A DNA stretch of 64,000 nt from CBDCXF01 sp965223755. GTDB lineage: Bacteria; Acidobacteriota; Thermoanaerobaculia; Multivoradales; JAHEKO01. Of the stretch, positions 52,392 through 60,305 are shown one piece after another (the first letter of the stretch is position 1; every line of letters begins with the position of its first letter). The stretch spans positions 248,001 to 312,000 of the forward strand of contig CBDCXF010000002.1 in assembly GCA_965223755.1 (NCBI GenBank). The letters run 5' to 3'. The position numbers and the translations under genes were made by a program. The notes below the pieces were generated by a model. The model did no database searches. It was not told where the DNA came from and saw nothing but the letters and a program-made list of their open reading frames with translations.

Positions 52392-53230
52392 TCGGCGGCC
52401 GAGTCTGCCCGATCTACCGAAACCCCTGATCTAGCGAACCACCGATCTACCGAAACCACCGTACCCGCCACCTCTCCATAGCTCAGCGCGCTGGCCAGTT
52501 CCCCCTCACGCTGACCGTTGATCAGCCACGACGAAATCCCTCGCGCTGCGAGCTGCCGCACCGTCTGCCAGCGCAACTTCATGCCCCCGGTGACATCCAC
52601 CGCCGCCGAATCTCCAACGCTGACGTCTTCCTCATCGCCGGTCAGCCTGGCAACGGTACGGCCTTCAGAATCCAAAATGCCATCGGTATCGCCAACCCAG
52701 ATCGCCCGCTCGACAGGAATCTGCGCGGCGATGAGCAGAAACACCTCCTCGGTCGAGGCGATGCGAGCCGAACCATCGCTGACCCAAACCACGTCCCCCA
52801 TGGTCACGGGAGTCGCCCCTGCCGCAAGGGCGGCGTGCAGCGACACCCAAGAATTGGCCTGCAACTCGTCGTCACCCCAATGACACCAAGCCGCGGGCGG
52901 CATGCTGGCGGGAGCCATCCCCGCCGCCACCAGACTGTCCAAAATCAGACTGTGTAGACGACGAGCCGCGAGTTGCGTCTGTACCGCCGCCTCTTCTTGA
53001 TCCGCGTTGAACCTGCCGTCCTTCGCCCCGGTCTCAGACGCCGCAAGATGGCCGAAAGATCCGCTGCCGTGACCGACGATAATCGGCGTCGCCGCTGTCG
53101 CCAGCTCCGAACTCAAGCGCTTCACGACTGCGGCTCGCAGCTCTTCGCGACCGCTCTTGACGGTAATGACGCTGCCGCCCAATTTGACCAGGGTGACGGC
53201 GCTAGCTGCGGCGCCTGGGGAGGTACTCAT
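52388..53230 (-). CDS. Isopentenyl phosphate kinase
   Basis: A 280-aa amino-acid-kinase-fold enzyme. VTLVKLGGSVITVKSGREEL is the ATP loop; IIVGHGSGSFGHLAA holds the conserved active-site His of IPK. HWGDDELQANSWVSLHAALA and ITMGDVV-type PVTMGDVVWVSDGS follow, then WVGDTDGILD and DVTGGMKLRW. IPK phosphorylates isopentenyl phosphate to IPP, a step known mainly from archaea, plants and some Chloroflexi. It is the last gene of the mevalonate operon, 30 nt after the decarboxylase. The C-terminus contains a small VSVDR...VSVDR duplication. Confidence 0.88.
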   Translation of the reverse strand: MSTSPGAAASAVTLVKLGGSVITVKSGREELRAAVVKRLSSELATAATPIIVGHGSGSFGHLAASETGAKDGRFNADQEEAAVQTQLAARRLHSLILDSLVAAGMAPASMPPAAWCHWGDDELQANSWVSLHAALAAGATPVTMGDVVWVSDGSARIASTEEVFLLIAAQIPVERAIWVGDTDGILDSEGRTVARLTGDEEDVSVGDSAAVDVTGGMKLRWQTVRQLAARGISSWLINGQREGELASALSYGEVAGTVVSVDRWFARSGVSVDRADSAAD

Positions 53231-53259
53231 GATGGATTCAAGTAGTGGTCAAGTCGGAT

Positions 53260-54264
53260 TCAGGACGAGGCTGCCGACTCGTCCAGGAAACGAGCGCCCG
53301 GCCCGGTGCGATCGCGGATCACCCTCTCGACCACTCCGAGATCGTCGAGGGCATCGACCACCGCCTGTTCTTGGTCCGGTTCGCACAGCACATGGACGTT
53401 GGGCCCGGCATCCATGGTGAAGCAACACGGCACTCCACCGTCGCGCAGTTCCTCCACCCTTGCCAACACATCGAGGGTTCCCGGTTTCCAATAGATGATT
53501 CTTGGCTTTGCCGACATGGCGATGAGGTGCAACTCCATCGCTTCTTCCTCGACCGCCTTGATCAGTCGCTCGAAGTCTTTTTGCAAGATGGCCCGGCGCA
53601 CGATCTCGGTGCGCGCCGGCAACAACTCGAGACGTCGCGCAAAATGCGAGCTCGACGACGCCCGTTTGTGACCTTCAAGAGACGAAACGTCTTTGGGCTC
53701 TGCGTTCACCACCGCAATGACATCGCACAAGGTCCAGTGGTCGAACGGGGCCACCACTTCAATCTGATCCCGCAAACCCCGCGACGGCCACTGCACGTAA
53801 CCGCCGGCGAGTGAGCGAGCGGCCGAACCGGAACCGCCGAGGAGCGCAAACCCCGGACCTTCGCGTTGACCCAGGTGGTGCCCCAACGCACCGCAAGTCG
53901 CCACCGCCAACGCGGCAAATCCCGAGGCTGACGACGCCAGCCCGGCTGCGGCCGGAAAAGTGTTTTCTGTCTGAACTCGGAAGCCGCCGCGGACAATACC
54001 GAGTCGTTCGCGGATCTTTTCAACATGGGCGACCACCGGTTGTCGAAAGCCGTCAGGGGCGGAAGCTGCGGCACCGTCTTCGGTCAGCCACACCTCCGTG
54101 CCCTCGCCTTCGGGGTCGTACTCAACAGTTGTTCGCGTCCGCGCGTGCGTCAGGGTCATCGAAATCGAGGCGTTGTGCGGTACCAGTAGGGCCTCGTTGC
54201 GCAAGCCCCAATACTTGATGAGAGCGATGTTCGAAGGCGCGATGGCAGTGGCTTTCCGTTGCAC
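53260..54264 (-). CDS. Mevalonate-phosphate or -diphosphate decarboxylase
   Basis: A 334-aa GHMP-fold decarboxylase. N-terminus ATAIAPSNIALIKYWGLRNE, then NASISMTL, TENTFPAAAGLASSASGFAA (the ATP and catalytic loop), GSGSAARSLAGGYVQW, DVSSLEGHKRASSSSHFARR, and CCFTMDAGPNVHVLCEP with the catalytic Asp. In classical diphosphomevalonate decarboxylases the motif is KYWGKRD and that second Lys (yeast K22, S. epidermidis K21) contacts the substrate diphosphate. Here it is Leu (L21). Together with the IPK gene next to it, this suggests the enzyme acts on mevalonate 5-phosphate and yields isopentenyl phosphate. The decarboxylase family is certain; substrate choice is inference. Confidence 0.85.
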   Translation of the reverse strand: MQRKATAIAPSNIALIKYWGLRNEALLVPHNASISMTLTHARTRTTVEYDPEGEGTEVWLTEDGAAASAPDGFRQPVVAHVEKIRERLGIVRGGFRVQTENTFPAAAGLASSASGFAALAVATCGALGHHLGQREGPGFALLGGSGSAARSLAGGYVQWPSRGLRDQIEVVAPFDHWTLCDVIAVVNAEPKDVSSLEGHKRASSSSHFARRLELLPARTEIVRRAILQKDFERLIKAVEEEAMELHLIAMSAKPRIIYWKPGTLDVLARVEELRDGGVPCCFTMDAGPNVHVLCEPDQEQAVVDALDDLGVVERVIRDRTGPGARFLDESAASS

Positions 54265-54280
54265 TGGTTTCTCTGGTGCC

Positions 54281-54392
54281 TGGCTTCCCGATGTGACTGG
54301 CTTCCCGATGCGACTGGCTTCCCGATGCGACTAGTTTTCCAATGTGACTAGTTTTCCGATGTGGCTAGCTTTCCGACGTACCTGGTTCCCGT
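54281..54392. repeat. Degenerate 17-bp minisatellite inside the mevalonate operon
   Basis: About six and a half copies of a 17-bp unit, TGGCTTCCCGATGTGAC, with TAGTTTTCCGATGTGAC variants, fill most of the gap between the mevalonate kinase stop and the decarboxylase start. No reading frame uses it. Confidence 0.9.
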
Positions 54393-54443
54393 AACGCCTC
54401 GGTCCCGTTGTTCCTGGCGTCTGTAACGCTCAGCGTCCAGGCT

Positions 54444-55508
54444 TCATGAAACTGTGACCTGCAGCCCCGGGCCGCCCAAGGGCGCATTCCAACGCTGCCA
54501 TCCCGACGGCAAGTCGGGCCCAGGAACGGTTACGCCCAAATCGCTGTCGGAATAAACCAAAAGGCAGCCGGCGCCCGCCCCACGGATGGCCCCGGCTCCA
54601 CTCACCTTGGCTACCCCGCCACGATCTTCCCAGGACCGGACCCAATCGGCAACTGCAGCCGGAACAACCCCGATTTTCTCCAATTCCCGCTGATAAGAAC
54701 GCACGGGAGGACGCGGGTCGGCGCCGCTGCCCAGAGCCTCGAGGAATGCTTCGGTTAACCCGGCCATGCGCTGCCACCCGACGTACTCGGCGCCACCGGT
54801 GCGTCGGCGTATATCTTCAACCACCTCGCCGGTGCTCTGTTCACTCGCTCCTGTGCTCACCACTACGGGCAGGACTGATTCGTTGACGTCGACCGGCCGC
54901 GCGGACAGCCGTTGCCGGTTGCGCTCGCAACAAACCACGCCACCGTGCAGAACGGTGTGGTGGTCGATGCCCGACGGAAAGCCGTGTTGCCGCCGTTCGA
55001 CTTCTCCGACGACTTCGGCAACCACGTCAACATCGACTCCATCTGTCGCCTGGCTCCAGAAACCATATAGCGCCCCAACGATGGCGGTAGCCACCGAAGC
55101 CGAGCTGCCCATCCCAGCACTCATCGGCAACTCGGACTCGATCCGCAAAGTCAGGTGGCTCGGATTGCGATTGAGGCGTCTCGCCGCTTCTCCAATCGCC
55201 AACTTGATCAGCCGCCGTGCACCGCCCTCCCCGACCAACTCCTTGAGGCGCTCCGGCGTGGGATCCTCGGAGTAGGTCAGCCAGTGGCCTTGAGCTGCGA
55301 CGGTGGTCTCCTCAATCTCGCCGGCCGTCCAAAGTCGCCGCTCGCCGAAGTTGACCAGATCGGCAACAACTCCAGAATCTTCCGCCTCAGCGACCGTCGC
55401 CGTTGTGTGGAGCCCGATCGCCGCCACCACCGCCGGGAACCCGTACACCGCCGCGTGATCACCCATGAGGATGACCTTGCCGGGGCAAGATGCTTGCGCT
55501 GATTTCAC
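54444..55508 (-). CDS. Mevalonate kinase-like GHMP kinase
   Basis: A 354-aa kinase. Motif 1 SCPGKVILMGDHAAVYGFPA, motif 2 PMSAGMGSSASVATAIVGAL with the catalytic helix, and HGFPSGIDHHTV with the ligand Asp. Motif 3 reads KVSGAGAIRGAGAGCLLVY, a longer Gly/Ala-rich form than the usual GAGGGG. Its place between HMG-CoA reductase and the decarboxylase says mevalonate kinase. The third motif and the length (about 40 residues more than many bacterial forms) are slightly unusual. Confidence 0.85.
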   Translation of the reverse strand: MKSAQASCPGKVILMGDHAAVYGFPAVVAAIGLHTTATVAEAEDSGVVADLVNFGERRLWTAGEIEETTVAAQGHWLTYSEDPTPERLKELVGEGGARRLIKLAIGEAARRLNRNPSHLTLRIESELPMSAGMGSSASVATAIVGALYGFWSQATDGVDVDVVAEVVGEVERRQHGFPSGIDHHTVLHGGVVCCERNRQRLSARPVDVNESVLPVVVSTGASEQSTGEVVEDIRRRTGGAEYVGWQRMAGLTEAFLEALGSGADPRPPVRSYQRELEKIGVVPAAVADWVRSWEDRGGVAKVSGAGAIRGAGAGCLLVYSDSDLGVTVPGPDLPSGWQRWNAPLGGPGLQVTVS

Positions 55509-55510
55509 GG

Positions 55511-55572
55511 GTTAGTGGCTAGTGCTAGTGGTTGGTGCTAGTGGTCAGTGGGCAGTGGTCAGTGGGCAGTTT
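55511..55572. repeat. Heptanucleotide array (TAGTGGN/CAGTGGN)
   Basis: About eight copies of a 7-bp unit related to the array at 22541 (TTAGTGG, CTAGTGC, CAGTGGG, CAGTGGT). It occupies the 70-bp junction between the mevalonate kinase and HMG-CoA reductase genes of the operon. Confidence 0.85.
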
Positions 55573-55579
55573 TCGGCCG

Positions 55580-56884
55580 TCAGTCGTCTTGGGGGCCGCG
55601 CGCCAGCTCGCGGTGCGCGCGCGCCAGATCCGAAGAGGTCAGGGCGGCCAGAAGCGACAGCTCTCCGCAGAGTACTGCCGCACCGAGGATCTCCGCGAGG
55701 CGCATCGCTGCTTGACCGGGCGCGTCGGGGTCGGCGGCGACTCCGAGGATCTGCAGACACTCGCGCTGGGTGGCCAAGCCTGTGCCGCCGCCCACCGCCC
55801 CCAGCGGCACATCGGGCAAATTGACCGCGATGTGGACTCCGCCGTTGCTGCGGTCCACGGTGGTCACCCCAATCGCGGCCTCAGCGACTTGCGCTGGGTC
55901 CTGTCCGGTGGCGAGAAAGAATGCCGCCAGCACGTTGGCAAAGTGGGCGTTGTAGGCCAGCGTCCCCGCCGCAATCGACCCCACCAGATTCTTGCGCCAT
56001 TGCACTTCAAACAGCGCTTCAGCGTCGGTCTTGAGACACTGCGCCAGGCTTTCGGCGTTGATGTGAGCTTCGGCGTAGATCCGCTTGCCGCGCCCTTCGA
56101 GAAAGTTGATCATCGATGGCTTCTTGTCGACGCAATAGTTGCCGGAAAGCGCCACGCATTCGACGCCGATTTCAGAACCGATCTCTGGCGCGATCAGCTC
56201 GCGCACCACGTGATCCACGGCGATGGTGGCCATGTTCATACCCATGGCGTCGTCAGTGTGGAAGCGAAACCTCAGAAATACCGAAGTGCCGAGAATTTGC
56301 GGTCGGATTTCCTGCAAACGCAAGTGTCCGCTGGTGGATTCCGCGGCGGCGCGAATGCGTTCGAAGTTGACCTCAACCCAATCGACGAATTGGCGCGCCT
56401 CATTCAAACCGGCGACGCGAAAGACCGGAGCGCGGGTGATCCCGACGTCCTCGACCATCACCGTTACGCCGTCGCCCTCGTTGACCGCGCGGCAGCCGCG
56501 GTTGACGCTGGCAACCAGAGCGCCTTCGGTCGTTGCCAGGGGTACCCACACCGGTTCGTCCGGACTCATCATCTCGCCGCGGATTTTGACCGGACCGACG
56601 ATGCCGATCGGGATCTGCGCTACCCCAAGCAAGTTCTCGCAGTGCCGAGCCCCGGCGACCTCCGGGTCGAACGAATAATTCGCCAAATGCTCGGTCGAGG
56701 CTCCGGTGATGCGCGCGATGGCGCGGCGGCGCACCTCGGCACGCTCAGCCTGGCTCAACGTCTCCGGCAGCTCGCGCAGGCGCACCTCCCCTGCCGCCAG
56801 CCGGTCCACCCAAGTCTGTAGAGTGTCGGTCTGCAGAGTTTCGGTCTGTAGCGCATCCTTCCGTTTGCGCGCCGTATCGCTCAC
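55580..56884 (-). CDS. hmgA: Hydroxymethylglutaryl-CoA reductase (class I-like)
   Basis: A 434-aa enzyme making mevalonate from HMG-CoA. ENLLGVAQIPIGIVGPVKI and VWVPLATTEGALVASVNRG (catalytic Glu), then FRFHTDDAMGMNMATIAVDH, KKPSMINFLEGRGKRIYAEA (catalytic Lys), and PLGAVGGGTGLATQRECL. No membrane domain. The start is GTG 56884, overlapping the stop of the fni gene (GTGA); the longer frame to 57043 lies inside fni. Near residues 14-26 the LQTETLQTDTLQT peptide comes from a 15-bp tandem repeat in the DNA. The gene name is by analogy. Confidence 0.93.
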   Translation of the reverse strand: MSDTARKRKDALQTETLQTDTLQTWVDRLAAGEVRLRELPETLSQAERAEVRRRAIARITGASTEHLANYSFDPEVAGARHCENLLGVAQIPIGIVGPVKIRGEMMSPDEPVWVPLATTEGALVASVNRGCRAVNEGDGVTVMVEDVGITRAPVFRVAGLNEARQFVDWVEVNFERIRAAAESTSGHLRLQEIRPQILGTSVFLRFRFHTDDAMGMNMATIAVDHVVRELIAPEIGSEIGVECVALSGNYCVDKKPSMINFLEGRGKRIYAEAHINAESLAQCLKTDAEALFEVQWRKNLVGSIAAGTLAYNAHFANVLAAFFLATGQDPAQVAEAAIGVTTVDRSNGGVHIAVNLPDVPLGAVGGGTGLATQRECLQILGVAADPDAPGQAAMRLAEILGAAVLCGELSLLAALTSSDLARAHRELARGPQDD

Positions 56885-57891
56885 AGTGCAACTACCTCCA
56901 CCTGCTTCAGTTCTTCGACTGTGCGGGCGCCACTGCAGAACATGGCGATGCGTAGCTCCCGGATCCAGCGCTCGGCTTCTTCGGCGGCTGCTTCCGCGGA
57001 TTCCATCGCCGGAGCCAAAAACGGTTGCGCCGCGCCCGCCCATTCGGCCCCCAGAGCCAACGCCTTGGCCCCGTCCAGCCCGGTCCGTACACCGCCGCTG
57101 CCGACCAACTGCAAGCCCTCGATCGTCGCCAGCGCGGAGATCGCCGTCGGCGTCGGCGTTCCCCAGCTCGAGAAAACTTCGCCCAGTTCGCGATCGCGCG
57201 CGCGCTGAGCTTCGATCCGAGCCCAGTCGGTGCCTCCGCTACCCGCGACGTCGAACATGCGCACACCAGCTTCATACAGCCCTTCGACGCTGTGCCGATC
57301 CAGCCCGTGTCCGATTTCCTTGATCATGACCGGCACCGGCAGACCCTCGACAATCGGCGCCACCTTCTCGACTAAGTTGGAGAAGTCGGTCTGTCCTTCT
57401 GGCTGAATCGCCTCTTGCAAAGCATTGACGTGGAACGCCAGCACGTCAGCGTCCACCATCTCGACCGCGCGCCGACATTCGTCCAGTCCGTAGCCGTAAT
57501 TGAGTTGCACCAAGCCGAGGTTGGCGATGATCGGAACCGAGGGCGCCGCGTCACGCACTTGGTAGGTGGAAGCCAGGGCAGGGTCCTCGATCGCCGCCCG
57601 TTGCGACCCCAGTCCCAGTGCGGCGCCAACTCGTTCGGCGGCCGCGGCCAGATTGCGGTTGATCTCACCGGCTTGGTCGGTTCCACCGGTCATGGCGGTG
57701 ATGATCAGAGGCACGGCCAGCGGCTTGCCGGCGAGCTCGCTCACCGTCGAGACGTCGTCCATCGAGATCTCAGGCAACGCTCGGTGCACCAGCCGCAGGC
57801 GGTCGAAATACCGCTCCTCGCCCTGCATCCGCCGATCCAAGGCGAGATCGATGTGCTCGGACTTGCGCCGACTCAACCCGTCACCGGCCAC
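56881..57891 (-). CDS. fni: Isopentenyl-diphosphate isomerase, type 2 (FMN)
   Basis: A 336-aa TIM-barrel flavoenzyme interconverting IPP and DMAPP. SRRKSEHIDLALDRRM is the substrate segment; PLIITAMTGGTDQAGEINRN, LGLGSQRAAIEDP, PVMIKEIGHGLDR, FDVAGSGGTDWARIE and GSGGVRTGLDGAKALALGA are the FMN-binding parts. First of the core mevalonate genes; the hmgA start overlaps its stop. Confidence 0.94.
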   Translation of the reverse strand: MAGDGLSRRKSEHIDLALDRRMQGEERYFDRLRLVHRALPEISMDDVSTVSELAGKPLAVPLIITAMTGGTDQAGEINRNLAAAAERVGAALGLGSQRAAIEDPALASTYQVRDAAPSVPIIANLGLVQLNYGYGLDECRRAVEMVDADVLAFHVNALQEAIQPEGQTDFSNLVEKVAPIVEGLPVPVMIKEIGHGLDRHSVEGLYEAGVRMFDVAGSGGTDWARIEAQRARDRELGEVFSSWGTPTPTAISALATIEGLQLVGSGGVRTGLDGAKALALGAEWAGAAQPFLAPAMESAEAAAEEAERWIRELRIAMFCSGARTVEELKQVEVVAL

Positions 57892-57935
57892 TCATTCCTC
57901 CGTCACCTGCCACGTCGTCACTCGTTCTACCGTCA

Positions 57936-57972
57936 CTCATCACTAGCCACTAGCACTATCCACTAACCACTA
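57936..57972. repeat. Short heptanucleotide array at the sspB/fni junction
   Basis: About five 7-bp units (TAGTGGN on the minus strand) between sspB and fni, the same family as at 22541, 25588 and 55511. It overlaps the last codons of sspB. Confidence 0.75.
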
Positions 57973-58509
57973 TTCTTCTTCCGTCGGCCTCAGAAATGGC
58001 ACAACTTTCCCTTCCGGCTTTCCCGCCGGCTTGGGTTCGTTGTCGTCGGCAGCCTCTTCTCCGGTTGGCGCCGAGCGTTCCTCGATGCTCACTACCGCCG
58101 GCGAAGTCGAGGATTCAGTCGCTGCAGTGCTCGCGTCGCCTCCCGTTTCGAGCGTGCCGTCGGTGAGCACAGACTCGAAGCCGAAGTCCGCAGCAGGATC
58201 GGCAAAACCGCGAATCGCCGGCCAGGCGATGCGCAGCGATTGCCGTTGGCCGCCAAAAGCCAGCACCACGTCGAAGCCTTCGTCGTCCGTCGCCAATTCC
58301 CAAAATTGGTGCTCCAGCACCACCGTCATTTGCTCCGGATAGCGCTCCCGCAAGCTGTCGGGAAGGTGCACCCCAGGCGCGTGAGTGTCGAAGGTGATGT
58401 AGAGGCCGTGCCCCTCGGGCAACCCCTTCTCGGCCACTTGATTGACGGCGCGGCGAGCCACCGCGACCATCGCCTCCGCCACCCACTCTTGGTAGTCGAA
58501 ACCGCTCAC
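57970..58509 (-). CDS. sspB: SspB-like ClpXP adaptor
   Basis: A 179-aa protein. YITFDTHAPGVHLPDSLRER, YPEQMTVVLEHQFWELATDD, GFDVVLAFGGQRQSLRIAWP and FADPAADFGFESV form the SspB fold of the alphaproteobacterial type; the C-terminal tail, after a Thr/Ser/Glu-rich linker, is KVVPFLRPTEEE, a ClpX-binding-like hydrophobic motif. SspB delivers ssrA-tagged proteins to ClpXP. Its start overlaps the end of the Nudix/MBL gene (58506-58509). Confidence 0.88.
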   Translation of the reverse strand: MSGFDYQEWVAEAMVAVARRAVNQVAEKGLPEGHGLYITFDTHAPGVHLPDSLRERYPEQMTVVLEHQFWELATDDEGFDVVLAFGGQRQSLRIAWPAIRGFADPAADFGFESVLTDGTLETGGDASTAATESSTSPAVVSIEERSAPTGEEAADDNEPKPAGKPEGKVVPFLRPTEEE

Positions 58510-60185
58510 GCTGGCAGGTCCCCCGAAACTTCCCGCCGACCCTCCTTGCGGTCTAGGCGCTCCAACTCCAAATGCTCTAGATGTGCCGCGACCTGACGCA
58601 TCGCGAGGGGCACCACAAACGGCGGCAGCTCTTCGTCATAGGCGGCCTTGACCAACTGACCTTTCTTCCTCACGCCACGTTCCCAGGCCTCGCGGATGCG
58701 CTCCTCGCGCTTGCGGCGGTGCCGCAATGTGCGCTCAAACACGGCATGCCCGTCCAGCATCGGCGGCCCATGGGCGGGCAGCATGACGCCAAAGTCAAGA
58801 TCGCGCAGACGCTCCAACGAACGGTAGTAGTCGCCCATGTTGCCAGTCGGGGGATCGATGATGATCGTACTCACCCCCGAGATCATGTCACCGGCCAGGA
58901 CCCAACGTCGATCCTGCCCTGCTGTAGCCTCAGAATTTGGGGCCCCAGAATTTGGGACCTCAGAGCTTGGGTTCACAATTGCCAGGCAGATGTGCCCTGG
59001 CGCGTGTCCAGGAGTGTGCAACACCTCCAGTTCCATTCCCGGATCGCCAGCGAGCGCGACGCGCTCACCGTCTTCGACTGTCCGATCGATGGCGATGCGC
59101 CCACGAAGGAGTTCGGCTGTTATGGGATGGGCCACGATCGAAACGCCGAGTTCTTGAGCTAAGGCCTTGGCCCCGCCGATGTGATCAGGGTGGTGGTGGG
59201 TCAGCCAAATTTCGCGGATGGACGTTCGCCCGCCTTCGAGCTCATCTAGGCCCCGCAGCAACCGCTCCTGCTCTTCGCACAACGAAGATCCGGGATCGAT
59301 GAGGATGCGCTCCTCACCACCCACGACAACGCAGTTGGTGGTTGCGGCCGGCGGCAACGTCAGTGTGCGCTGGGGGAACAGCAATACATCGGGCTGAAAC
59401 TCGATACGCCGGAAGGGGCCAAGATTGGCTTCTTGCGGATCCACCAGCCGATCGAGCCGATCCAGACTGTCCTCTGCCAACACCCGCAACAAGTGGCGCA
59501 CCGGTGGGGCGATCATGCACCCGCCTGTGTGCCATCGCTCCAGAGCCTCTCCGGGATCGATCCACTCGGCCGCCTCCACCTCTCGCTCCCAAGGCCGTGG
59601 CTCGAGCCCATCGGCATCGAGGAGAAAGAACCGGTTGTCGAAACGCATCGGCCCCAAAGGTGGGGTCAGCCAACGCCCGGCGTAGGTCAGCTTGCCGGCA
59701 TCGAATGGCCCGTACTTCTCGGCCAGATCTGCGATCGTCGTCTCTTTCTGACGCAATCGGGCGAGATCCGCCTCGTTCACCTCGACAAGTTCCTCACCGA
59801 CCCACCATCCCATCTCCTCCACCAGCTCGCGCAATGCCGCCGCCACCAGCCCCGGGATCAGCAACTCCCCCAACTCGATCCCATCCAACATCGCCTCCGG
59901 CAACGCCCCCATGGGATCCGTCTCCGGCGGCACCGCCACCTCCCCGACAACCTCCAACGCCGCATCCCCCGAGGCCAACCCTCCACCGGGGAACGCCCAC
60001 CAGCCGCCCATGAACCGCTGCGCCTTGGCTCGCTGCATCCACAACACCTCAAGGTGCCACCCGAATAATGAGTTGTCCTCAATCCGTCGATACGAAACCA
60101 CCGCTGCCGACGCTCTTGGCGGTTTTGGCGACACTACAGCCAAGCCTTGAGCAGCCTGGAGTACGGTTTCATAAAGTCCGGACAT
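58506..60185 (-). CDS. Nudix domain-metallo-beta-lactamase fusion protein
   Basis: A 559-aa fusion. Residues about 20-235 are a Nudix domain of the NUDT19/NUDT7 (CoA-type) group: FMGGWWAFPGGGLASGD, a long insert, then AAALRELVEEMGW. Residues about 250-520 form a metallo-beta-lactamase of the LACTB2-like group: NCVVVGGEERILIDPGSS, THHHPDHIGG (zinc motif), HTPGHAPGHICLA, VLAGDMISG, LLPAHGPP-like MLPAHGPPMLDG, and the C-terminal winged helix. In the loop after the GHICLAIV strand is a Pro-Asn-Ser duplication caused by a 15-bp tandem repeat (about 58926-58970). It heads the operon with sspB and the mevalonate genes. Confidence 0.9.
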   Translation of the reverse strand: MSGLYETVLQAAQGLAVVSPKPPRASAAVVSYRRIEDNSLFGWHLEVLWMQRAKAQRFMGGWWAFPGGGLASGDAALEVVGEVAVPPETDPMGALPEAMLDGIELGELLIPGLVAAALRELVEEMGWWVGEELVEVNEADLARLRQKETTIADLAEKYGPFDAGKLTYAGRWLTPPLGPMRFDNRFFLLDADGLEPRPWEREVEAAEWIDPGEALERWHTGGCMIAPPVRHLLRVLAEDSLDRLDRLVDPQEANLGPFRRIEFQPDVLLFPQRTLTLPPAATTNCVVVGGEERILIDPGSSLCEEQERLLRGLDELEGGRTSIREIWLTHHHPDHIGGAKALAQELGVSIVAHPITAELLRGRIAIDRTVEDGERVALAGDPGMELEVLHTPGHAPGHICLAIVNPSSEVPNSGAPNSEATAGQDRRWVLAGDMISGVSTIIIDPPTGNMGDYYRSLERLRDLDFGVMLPAHGPPMLDGHAVFERTLRHRRKREERIREAWERGVRKKGQLVKAAYDEELPPFVVPLAMRQVAAHLEHLELERLDRKEGRREVSGDLPA

Positions 60186-60305
60186 GGGGGCGTAAGTCTA
60201 ACCACCTTGATGAGTAAAGCTCGCCTGCCCTGGCGGCGCGGCCCTGGCGCGTGAAGCCCCAGCAGCCGACTCAGCATCCGACTCAATCTGACTTGGCGCG
60301 GACCC

